In this document: piece after piece, positions 1 to 4,822 of the stretch
Position numbering within the stretch: the first letter of the stretch is position 1
How the letters are laid out: every line of letters starts with the position of its first letter
Source: Bacillota bacterium
GTDB lineage: Bacteria; Bacillota_I; Bacilli_A; MOL361; Turicibacteraceae
Direction of reading: 5' to 3'
Length of the DNA: 5,406 bases
NCBI GenBank assembly: GCA_003486705.1
Contig: DNGE01000064.1
Span: forward strand, 14,548-19,953
Made by a program: the position numbers and the translations under genes
The notes under the pieces: model-generated
The model's database searches: none
The model's input: the letters and a program-made list of their open reading frames with translations, nothing else
Told to the model about the DNA's origin: nothing

Positions 1-1474
1 ATACTACTTCAGTAACTGCTCCTGAAACCGCTCCTACTACGTCACTTACCGCACCTGAAGCCGCCCCAACAGCATCTGCTTTAGGTGGTTGTGGTAATAA
101 GAATACATTATTAAAATCATGCACAATTTTTGGTAACTTCGTTAAACCTTGTTGCATCCACATAAATCCGACGAATATACGTAATGGGAATTTCCAGAAC
201 ACTGGTGATGAATTTGATAATAATCCGCCTACAAATGAACGATTGTTTTTTACATGGAAGAATTCATGCATAATGTAAGACCAAATTTTATTGAACCCTA
301 ATACTTGGATGAAGTAAATAATGTTAATGAAGTGTTTTGATAACATTGCCATGAATCCTGAGAAGTTTAACCACATACCAGGCATTCCAACTTGAGCCAC
401 TCCATAACGCCCACCAATACATACCATTGAACCATGGAATGTAGGTTTGTACGCTTTGTGTTCTCCACCTTTAATATCTACAAAAATGTTATGAGCTACA
501 ACTGGCGCTGAATGCTCAGCATTCTCAACCATTTGAGGGACTGGACGCTCCTCACCTTCTGGAATGAAGAAAATATTATCTCCTACAACATAAACATCTT
601 CATGATCTTGTGATTGTAATTGAGCATTCGTAACGATACGTCCACGTCCTGCTTTCTCAACTTCAATTGTATCTACAATGTCAGATCCTTCGATTCCTGC
701 AGCCCAAATCACAGTACGTGTGTTAATGACTTTTTCCCCTTTGTTTAACACAACAGAATCAGCTTTAATTTCACTTACAGCTGAATTCATTACCATTTGA
801 TTTCCTAATTTAACTAAATGCTTTTCAGCCTTTTTAATTAATTTATCTGGATACATTGGTAATACTTTTGGTGCAAAGTCAACAATATATAATGAAACTT
901 CATCTTCAGAAATATGGAATGAACGACATAATTCTTCTTTCCATTCTCCTAATTCACCAGCCATCTCGACACCTGTGAATCCAGCTCCTACTGTAACGAA
1001 TGTTAATAATTCTTTGCGTTTTTCTTTATCCGATGTTAATGATGCTTCACGGAACATATTTAAAATGTGGTGTTTTAAATTTACAGCATCTGTGTATGAC
1101 CATAATTGATGAGCATGTTCAGATCCTGGGATACCAAAGAATGTTGGTTTACATCCTGTTGCCATTACTAAATAGTCATAAGCATATTCTGTATTTTCTG
1201 ATGTTAATACTTTTTTATCAAAGTCAACATTTTTGATTTCATCAATCACAACATTTACATTACGTCCTGCAAAAATATTTTTTAAATCCATACGAATTGA
1301 TTCTTCATCAACGCGCCCTGCAGCTACTTCATGTAATTCTGTTAACATCGTGTGATAAGCTTGTTTATCAATTAATGTGATTTCTACATTCTTATCTTTT
1401 TTGAATTTTTTTGCTAATTTCTTTGCCGTAAGAACACCAGCGTATCCTCCACCAAGGACTACAATTTTCTTCAT
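1..1474 (-). CDS. ndh: Type II NADH dehydrogenase (NDH-2) with C-terminal membrane extension, partial (3' end outside window)
   Basis: NDH-2 is a single-subunit flavoenzyme that oxidises NADH and reduces membrane quinone without pumping protons. The 491 visible residues show the two-dinucleotide-fold layout: an FAD-binding glycine motif GGGYAG at residues 8-13, a second (NADH) motif GAGFTGVE at 163-170, and the C-terminal FAD contact VGDN at 297-300. PQMVENAEHSA (313-323) sits where the family carries its conserved quinone/FAD-proximal helix. Ordinary NDH-2 ends at about 400 residues; this one continues with hydrophobic segments near 370-395 and 428-445. LRIFVGFMWMQQGLTKL (431-447) resembles the first helix of DoxX-type membrane domains, as in the long EET-type Ndh2 of Listeria. 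Residues 467-491 form an 11-residue Ala/Val/Gly/Ser repeat, still running at the window edge. The start is ATG at 1472-1474 with AGGAGG (complement of 1482-1487) 7 nt upstream. The gene is divergent from the flavolipoprotein gene. Family assignment is firm; the EET role is inferred from context. Confidence 0.93.
   Translation of the reverse strand, partial: MKKIVVLGGGYAGVLTAKKLAKKFKKDKNVEITLIDKQAYHTMLTELHEVAAGRVDEESIRMDLKNIFAGRNVNVVIDEIKNVDFDKKVLTSENTEYAYDYLVMATGCKPTFFGIPGSEHAHQLWSYTDAVNLKHHILNMFREASLTSDKEKRKELLTFVTVGAGFTGVEMAGELGEWKEELCRSFHISEDEVSLYIVDFAPKVLPMYPDKLIKKAEKHLVKLGNQMVMNSAVSEIKADSVVLNKGEKVINTRTVIWAAGIEGSDIVDTIEVEKAGRGRIVTNAQLQSQDHEDVYVVGDNIFFIPEGEERPVPQMVENAEHSAPVVAHNIFVDIKGGEHKAYKPTFHGSMVCIGGRYGVAQVGMPGMWLNFSGFMAMLSKHFINIIYFIQVLGFNKIWSYIMHEFFHVKNNRSFVGGLLSNSSPVFWKFPLRIFVGFMWMQQGLTKLPKIVHDFNNVFLLPQPPKADAVGAASGAVSDVVGAVSGAVTEVV
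2..67 (-). repeat. Tandem 33-bp repeat encoding 11-residue Ala/Val/Gly/Ser units in the NDH-2 tail
   Basis: Two adjacent 33-bp units (2-34 and 35-67) are identical at 26 of 33 positions and encode VGAVSGAVTEV-type units (DAVGAASGAVS then DVVGAVSGAVT, followed by EVV). A further partial unit (DAV) lies at 68-76, and the array may continue past the window edge. The period keeps frame, so it is a protein-level repeat. Hydrophobic and small residues recur with 11-residue spacing, as in amphipathic 11-mer helices that lie on membranes; that reading is inference. Confidence 0.75.
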
Positions 1475-1573
1475 TGAAACTCCTCCTCAAATAATTACTT
1501 TACATTATCCTTTGAATAACATAAAAAAAAACAAGTTAACTCACATTCCAATTCTTCTTCTCTCTGCGGTGAG

Positions 1574-1601
1574 ATTATATTAACGAACAATCAGATGTTA
1601 A
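1574..1601 (-). promoter_or_regulatory. Predicted sigma-A-type promoter of the NDH-2 gene
   Basis: On the minus strand, TTAACA (complement of 1596-1601) matches the -35 consensus at 5 of 6 bases. It is followed after 16 bp by a perfect TATAAT (complement of 1574-1579). Transcription would start near 1567, giving a leader of about 90 nt before the ATG. An eight-T run lies within that leader, but no convincing stem precedes it. Confidence 0.55.
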
Positions 1602-1758
1602 ATTCTATTATAAATAGGACTTAAAAATGTAAAAAGATTATAACTTTATGATAAATTCTTTTTATATTTCCCAATTCCATCCAATAGATTTTAATGAAAT
1701 TTAACTTTGTAGCAATAAATTTATATTTTATTATGAAACTTATCTCAATCTAATTTTA

Positions 1759-1784
1759 TCACAATTATTCACAATTTCAACAAT
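1759..1784 (-). repeat. Three TTGTGA-like direct repeats (possible regulator half-sites)
   Basis: Read on the minus strand, ATTGTGA occurs twice exactly 10 bp apart (complements of 1759-1765 and 1769-1775), and a variant ATTGTTGA lies next to them (complement of 1777-1784). Spacing of about one helical turn suggests protein binding on one face. TTGTGAA is the half-site of Rex (an NADH/NAD-sensing repressor) and resembles CRP/FNR half-sites. The units are direct rather than inverted, so no complete Rex or FNR box is present. Confidence 0.35.
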
Positions 1785-1908
1785 TATTCATTAAAAGCCA
1801 TCCTATTCTACATATTTTTCCAAATAAATTTAATCATTTATTAACCATGATATATTTTAATGTATAAATTAAAAATTATCGACAAAGTAAGAAATTATTT
1901 CCTATATC

Positions 1909-1929
1909 TAACATTGTGAATTTATGTTA
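1909..1929. promoter_or_regulatory. Inverted repeat TAACAT-N9-ATGTTA overlapping the lipoprotein promoter
   Basis: Perfect 6-bp arms (1909-1914 and 1924-1929) flank a 9-bp spacer and overlap the extended -10 element. The position would suit a repressor operator. The left part includes TTGTGAAT (1914-1921), which also occurs on the other strand in the repeat cluster facing the dehydrogenase (complement of 1767-1774). In such AT-rich DNA a 6-bp dyad can arise by chance. Confidence 0.35.
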
Positions 1930-1933
1930 AAAT
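1925..1933 (+). promoter_or_regulatory. Predicted extended -10 promoter of the flavolipoprotein gene
   Basis: TGTTAAAAT (TGn followed by TAAAAT, 5 of 6 to TATAAT) forms an extended -10 element. The -35 region around 1905-1910 is weak, as is common for extended -10 promoters. Transcription would start near 1940, just upstream of the TTCCACT/AGTGGAA dyad, leaving a leader of about 55 nt. Confidence 0.4.
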
Positions 1934-1943
1934 ATCAGTAATC

Positions 1944-1976
1944 TTCCACTAAGTGGAATATATTTCACTTGTGGAT
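1944..1976 (+). promoter_or_regulatory. Dyad plus imperfect second copy in the flavolipoprotein leader (operator or RNA hairpin)
   Basis: TTCCACT (1944-1950) and AGTGGAA (1952-1958) are perfect 7-bp inverted arms around a single base. A degenerate second copy, TTTCAC-TT-GTGGAT, lies at 1963-1976 and ends 4 nt before the GGAGG ribosome site. As DNA the pair looks like a tandem operator just downstream of the predicted start. As RNA, AGTGGAA can pair either with the upstream arm or, with one G-U pair, with TTTCACT (1963-1969), giving alternative stems close to the ribosome site. Which is correct cannot be told from sequence. Confidence 0.45.
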
Positions 1977-1993
1977 TAAAGGAGGCGAAACTT

Positions 1994-2905
1994 TTGAAAA
2001 GTATACAACTCTTATGGTTAGCATCAGTCGCTTGCCTTATCTTAGGGGGATGCGAAGGTCAAGAAGTTTCAAAGGATACATTAATAGACGTAGATGACTT
2101 AACGATTACAGAACAAAGTTCTACAACAGAAACAGTTAACAACGTACTTTTAGAAGACGGCTTATATTTTGCAAAATCAGAATCATTTTCTACTGAAGAT
2201 GGTTGGATGAACACGGTAACACTTGAAATTAAAGATGGAAATCTTGTAACGGTTGATTTAAATGCTATCCACGAAAGTGGTCAAATGCTTAAAAAACAAG
2301 CTTCACTAAACGGAGACTATAAAATGCTTGAGTTAGGTGGAGCACAATCAGAATGGCATGAACAAATACAGTTATTTGAATCCTATCTATTAGCCTTTCA
2401 ATCTGTCGAACAATTATCTTTAACAGATGAAGGAACAACCGATGCAGTCACTGGCGTTTCAATTAATGTCGCTGATTACGTGTCCTTGTTTAAAACAGCT
2501 GTTGATGACGGTCCTATTGAACGCGGACCTTACCAAGACGGCCATTATTATGCTGAAGCACAAGAATATGACCAAGGCTACAAATATTATATTAATATGA
2601 TTGTTCTAAATGGAAATATATTAACAATCAATTGGGACGGTATAAATCAAGAAGGAACCTCTACTAAAAAAGAAGATTCTATCAATGGGACTTTTAGTCT
2701 AGCAAATGATGGAAACACTCAATCTGAATGGTATGTTCAAGCTCAATTAATGGAAAACTACTTACTTGAAAAACAAGATCCTTTTTTAATTACTTACAAT
2801 GAAAATGATACAACAGATACCGTTTCAAATGTATCAATTAAAGTGAGTGACTTCGTTGAACTAACGATACAAGCTTTAGCAAGTGGTCCAACTATAGCAG
2901 AATAA
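1994..2905 (+). CDS. Surface lipoprotein with two tandem FMN-binding domains (PplA-like flavolipoprotein)
   Basis: The 303-residue product starts with a short charged/hydrophobic signal peptide ending in lipobox LGGC (C20), so it is predicted to be lipid-anchored on the outer face of the membrane. After an acidic Ser/Thr-rich linker (21-50), two homologous domains follow at about 52-170 and 178-295. They share DG-[LH]-Y-[FY]-A near their starts, S[LI]NG, QSEW (118-121 and 243-246), and a closing D-x-V-[ST] motif: DAVTGVS (150-156) and DTVSNVS (275-281). This is the layout of Listeria PplA, whose domains receive covalent FMN from ApbE and carry electrons outward. The usual acceptor motif is D-x-x-[ST]-G-A-T; here the acceptor position is Ser in both, Val replaces Ala, and the second site has Asn for Gly. 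The start is TTG with GGAGG 8 nt upstream. A terminator follows, then apbE. Fold and location are well supported; actual flavinylation is inferred. Confidence 0.85.
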   Translation: MKSIQLLWLASVACLILGGCEGQEVSKDTLIDVDDLTITEQSSTTETVNNVLLEDGLYFAKSESFSTEDGWMNTVTLEIKDGNLVTVDLNAIHESGQMLKKQASLNGDYKMLELGGAQSEWHEQIQLFESYLLAFQSVEQLSLTDEGTTDAVTGVSINVADYVSLFKTAVDDGPIERGPYQDGHYYAEAQEYDQGYKYYINMIVLNGNILTINWDGINQEGTSTKKEDSINGTFSLANDGNTQSEWYVQAQLMENYLLEKQDPFLITYNENDTTDTVSNVSIKVSDFVELTIQALASGPTIAE

Positions 2906-2939
2906 TTACACCAAATAACTATAAAATTATAGAAACAAA

Positions 2940-2973
2940 AAGGCTTTAGACTATTCTAAAGCCTTATTTTTTT
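2940..2973 (+). terminator. Rho-independent terminator after the flavolipoprotein gene
   Basis: An 11-bp perfect stem, AAGGCTTTAGA (2940-2950) with TCTAAAGCCTT (2955-2965), closes a 4-nt loop and is followed by seven T residues (2967-2973). It sits 34 bp after the stop codon and 51 bp before apbE. It separates the two functionally linked genes, so apbE relies on read-through or its own promoter. Confidence 0.9.
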
Positions 2974-2996
2974 ACAAAAATGTGGTATCCTATTAA
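2971..2996 (+). promoter_or_regulatory. Weak candidate promoter for apbE overlapping the terminator T-run
   Basis: TTTACA (2971-2976) resembles a -35 box and TATTAA (2991-2996) a -10 box, but the 14-bp spacing is short and the -10 match is only partial. It is listed because a terminator precedes apbE and the remaining gap is only about 50 bp. Read-through from the lipoprotein promoter is an equally good explanation. Confidence 0.25.
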
Positions 2997-3024
2997 CAGG
3001 ATTATGTTATGGAGGATTATTTAA

Positions 3025-4056
3025 ATGAAGCGTCTATTATTATTTTGTCTAATCGTATTTACTTTGGTGGGTTGTACTAAAGAAAATACGGTTGTTGAGT
3101 ATGAACCTGTTTCAGAAAATGAATTTTTACTTGGAACCGTCGTAACCATTACATTGTATGATAATGCTAAAGATGAAATCTTTGATGAAATTTTTACTAC
3201 CATTAAAGGCATTGAAGAACGAATGACCATTAATAATGCCGTTAGTAGTGAAGTTATCTTAATTAACCAACAAGCCGGTAAGGACTATGTTAATGTTTCA
3301 AAGGATACATTCGAAGTCATTAAACGCGGTTTATACTTCTGTGAATTATCTAATGGAAAATTTGATATTACGATTGGCGAGCTTGCTAAGCTTTGGCAAA
3401 TTGGATTCGATGATGCACGTGTGCCTAGTAATGAAGAAATTCAAACTGCCATTTCACATATTGACTATCACCAAGTTTTACTAGATGAAGAAACAACAAG
3501 TGTTAAATTAGCCGAATCACATATGCAATTAGATTTAGGTGGAATCGCAAAGGGATATGCGGCTGATGCAGCGGTTGAAATCTTAAAGAAACATGAGATT
3601 AAACACGCGATTATAAACTTAGGTGGAAATGTTTATGCCTATGGCGATAAACCAAATGGTAGTGAGTGGAGAATTGGAATCCAAAATCCTTTTTCACCAC
3701 GTGGGGAATCACTAGGAATTGCAACAGTTAAAAATAAAACAGTCGTGACATCAGGTATCTACGAACGAAACTTTGAAGAAAACGGTGTTTTCTACCACCA
3801 TATCTTAGATCCAGAAACTGGATATCCTGTTGAAAATAATATTGAATCTGTTTCAATCATTACGAACTCTTCTATGGATGCTGATGCTCTATCAACCACA
3901 ATATTCTCACTAGGCGTTGAAAAAGGTCTAGAGCTTGTCAATTCACTCGATGACACAGAGGCTATCTTTATCACAAAAGATTATGAAGTATACGTCACTG
4001 AAAATGCGAAAGATTATTTTGAAATCACCAACTCTGAATTCAAATTAATGAATTAA
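3025..4056 (+). CDS. apbE: ApbE-family FAD:protein FMN transferase (lipoprotein)
   Basis: ApbE enzymes cleave FAD and attach FMN through a phosphoester bond to Ser/Thr of partner proteins, using Mg2+. The 343-residue product has lipobox LVGC with C17, so it acts tethered on the outer membrane face. Family motifs appear in order: FLLGTVVTITLYD (34-46), GKFDITIGELAKLWQIG (111-127), LDLGGIAKGYAADAA (169-183), NLGGNVYAYG (198-207), VVTSGIYERNF (240-250), HHILDPETGYPV (258-269) and the metal-site segment MDADALSTTIFSLG (284-297). Length is normal for the family and nothing essential looks missing. The start is ATG with GGAGG 9 nt upstream. Its neighbour, the two-domain flavolipoprotein, is the obvious substrate; this corresponds to FmnB in the Listeria EET locus. 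A different partner encoded elsewhere (such as Nqr/Rnf subunits) cannot be excluded. Confidence 0.96.
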   Translation: MKRLLLFCLIVFTLVGCTKENTVVEYEPVSENEFLLGTVVTITLYDNAKDEIFDEIFTTIKGIEERMTINNAVSSEVILINQQAGKDYVNVSKDTFEVIKRGLYFCELSNGKFDITIGELAKLWQIGFDDARVPSNEEIQTAISHIDYHQVLLDEETTSVKLAESHMQLDLGGIAKGYAADAAVEILKKHEIKHAIINLGGNVYAYGDKPNGSEWRIGIQNPFSPRGESLGIATVKNKTVVTSGIYERNFEENGVFYHHILDPETGYPVENNIESVSIITNSSMDADALSTTIFSLGVEKGLELVNSLDDTEAIFITKDYEVYVTENAKDYFEITNSEFKLMN

Positions 4057-4065
4057 ATCTATCCC

Positions 4066-4100
4066 AAAAGAAGTATTCATAAAATGATGCTTCTTTTTTT
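4066..4100 (+). terminator. Rho-independent terminator after apbE
   Basis: AAAAGAAG (4066-4073) pairs with CTTCTTTT (4090-4097) and TCAT (4077-4080) with ATGA (4084-4087), with a small internal loop and an AAA loop. A run of seven T ends at 4100. It begins 10 bp after the apbE stop, closing the flavin module. Confidence 0.8.
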
Positions 4101-4224
4101 GCATCCTTTTGACTCGAATTAAGTATTGCATAGCTATTCGTTGAAGAATGGTTCAAACGTGTAAAAAATATTTCATTCCCCTATTTTTCTGGGCTTTTGC
4201 CATAACCATTTTGGCCTAGTTTAA

Positions 4225-4230
4225 TATACT
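4225..4230 (+). promoter_or_regulatory. Candidate -10 element of the CotD-like gene
   Basis: TATACT (4225-4230) matches the vegetative -10 consensus at 5 of 6 bases. The best -35-like hexamer, TTGCCA (4197-4202), is 22 bp away, too far for sigma-A. If the gene is a sporulation gene, a different sigma factor could read a different motif here; no clear sigma-E, -G or -K promoter was recognised. The rest of the 4101-4275 gap shows nothing definite. Confidence 0.3.
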
Positions 4231-4233
4231 ATC

Positions 4234-4254
4234 ATTGTAAATGGAATTTACAAT
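4234..4254. promoter_or_regulatory. Perfect 9-bp-arm dyad upstream of the CotD-like gene (probable operator)
   Basis: ATTGTAAAT (4234-4242) and ATTTACAAT (4246-4254) are perfect inverted arms around GGA. They lie a few bases after the candidate -10 element and just before the ribosome site AAAGGAT (4258-4264). The position fits a repressor operator at the transcription start. The core reads TGTAA-N7-TTACA, which fits the TGTNA-N7-TNACA pattern of GlnR/TnrA nitrogen regulators; TGTA...TACA halves also occur in metal-responsive operators. No regulator can be assigned. Confidence 0.6.
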
Positions 4255-4275
4255 TGGAAAGGATGAATTTATATT

Positions 4276-4719
4276 ATGGAATTTAATCGATGTTTCGGCG
4301 GATGCCAACCAGTAGCTAGACCAGTATGTCAACCTATGTGTCACCCATATCCATATCCACCAATGGGATGTGCACCACAACCTAAAGCTGTAGAAGTAGT
4401 AACACCTGAAAAAGTGGCTATGCCTATGGTTGCAAAAGAACAAATGAAAGTGGCACCTCAAATGGTACCTGCATATGGGCAATTTGAAAGCACTCAACGT
4501 ATTGTTGAACCAGCAGTAAGTTGCTCTCAACAATATCATCATCATCACAGAGTTGAACATATTGTACCAGTAGTAGTTAAAAATGTTCATCATCATCATA
4601 ATCACCATGATTATATCGTGGATAAAAAAGAATGTTCTGAATCATTCAATTATGATCATTGCTTACGTAATGAAGACTGGTGTGCTATCGCAACTGGTCA
4701 ACCTGGCTGCTGCCGTTAA
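4276..4719 (+). CDS. Small His/Cys-rich protein, probable CotD-family spore coat protein
   Basis: This 147-residue protein has no signal peptide or membrane segment. Its N-terminal third is rich in Cys, Pro and Tyr (RCFGGCQPVARPVCQPMC, then HPYPYPP and a Cys at 32). A Lys/Met/Val linker follows. The central block contains two histidine clusters (HHHH near 90-93 and HHHHNHH near 105-111) framing VEHIVPVVVKN. The tail carries spaced cysteines, ending in GQPGCCR. Histidine clusters around an h-[IV]-x-P core, followed by a Cys-rich end, are typical of CotD-type inner spore coat proteins of Bacillus, which are cross-linked into the coat. This copy is longer than B. subtilis CotD (about 75 residues) because of the N-terminal extension. 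The start is ATG with AAAGGAT upstream at slightly long spacing. A metal-binding or storage protein is the main alternative. The gene is monocistronic, between terminators. Confidence 0.68.
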   Translation: MEFNRCFGGCQPVARPVCQPMCHPYPYPPMGCAPQPKAVEVVTPEKVAMPMVAKEQMKVAPQMVPAYGQFESTQRIVEPAVSCSQQYHHHHRVEHIVPVVVKNVHHHHNHHDYIVDKKECSESFNYDHCLRNEDWCAIATGQPGCCR

Positions 4720-4746
4720 TTTAAAAATAGATGTGTGTGTGAAGGG

Positions 4747-4778
4747 AAAAACCGCTAAAATTTTAGCGGTTTTTTTTT
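4747..4778. terminator. Convergent, probably bidirectional Rho-independent terminator
   Basis: A fully self-complementary block (AAAAACCGCTAAAA at 4747-4760 with TTTTAGCGGTTTTT at 4761-4774) forms a strong hairpin with an eight-plus T run on the plus strand (to 4778). On the minus strand it is followed by five T residues. It lies between the stops of the CotD-like gene (4719) and the converging Nudix gene (4823), so it can serve both. Confidence 0.88.
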
Positions 4779-4822
4779 ATTCACTTATCTATATTTATCC
4801 ACTTACTTGATGATAAGCGTTT

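Larger units (their letters stand above)
1475..1993. other. Divergent intergenic regulatory region between NDH-2 and the flavolipoprotein gene
   Basis: This 519-bp, very AT-rich stretch contains no convincing gene. Its short plus-frame reading frame is the antisense shadow of the NDH-2 N-terminus and leader. It holds the leader and promoter of the minus-strand dehydrogenase at its left end, and the promoter, a dyad and the 5' untranslated region of the plus-strand lipoprotein at its right end. Three TTGTGA-like direct repeats lie in the middle. The separate entries give each element. Positions 1615-1755 and 1790-1900 show only A/T-rich sequence without clear structure. Confidence 0.7.

Noticed and set aside
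2..76. SGAV(S/T) units in the NDH-2 tail as possible ApbE flavinylation sites
   Set aside because: They resemble S-G-A-T only loosely: Val occupies the acceptor position, there is no FMN-binding domain around them, and the pattern is explained by an 11-residue repeat.
1000..1236. Plus-strand open frame of 78 codons
   Set aside because: It is antisense to the well-supported NDH-2 coding sequence, lacks a ribosome site and has no recognisable domain.
1521..1573. Attenuator-like hairpin (GGTGAG/CTCAC) before an A8 (T8 on minus) run in the NDH-2 leader
   Set aside because: The stem is only 5 bp with a ~25-nt loop, and one arm lies upstream of the predicted transcription start.
1377..1583. Plus-strand open frame of 68 codons
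   Set aside because: It is antisense to the NDH-2 N-terminus and leader and is low-complexity, with no ribosome site.
4108..4137. TTGACT with a distal TAGCTA as a promoter after the apbE terminator
   Set aside because: The -10 match is poor and no gene starts downstream at a suitable distance; no small RNA structure was evident.
4216..4608. Minus-strand open frame of 130 codons opposite the CotD-like gene
   Set aside because: Its Met/His/Tyr/Trp-rich composition is the mirror of the His/Cys/Pro codons of the plus-strand gene, and it would run through that gene's promoter and dyad.
4534..4611. Repeated CAT/CAC triplets as a DNA repeat or CRISPR-like array
   Set aside because: They are histidine codons within the reading frame, irregularly spaced, with no spacer-repeat pattern.
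4583..4810. Plus-strand open frame of 75 codons
   Set aside because: It overlaps the end of the CotD-like gene in another frame and runs through the terminator hairpin; a frame shadow.
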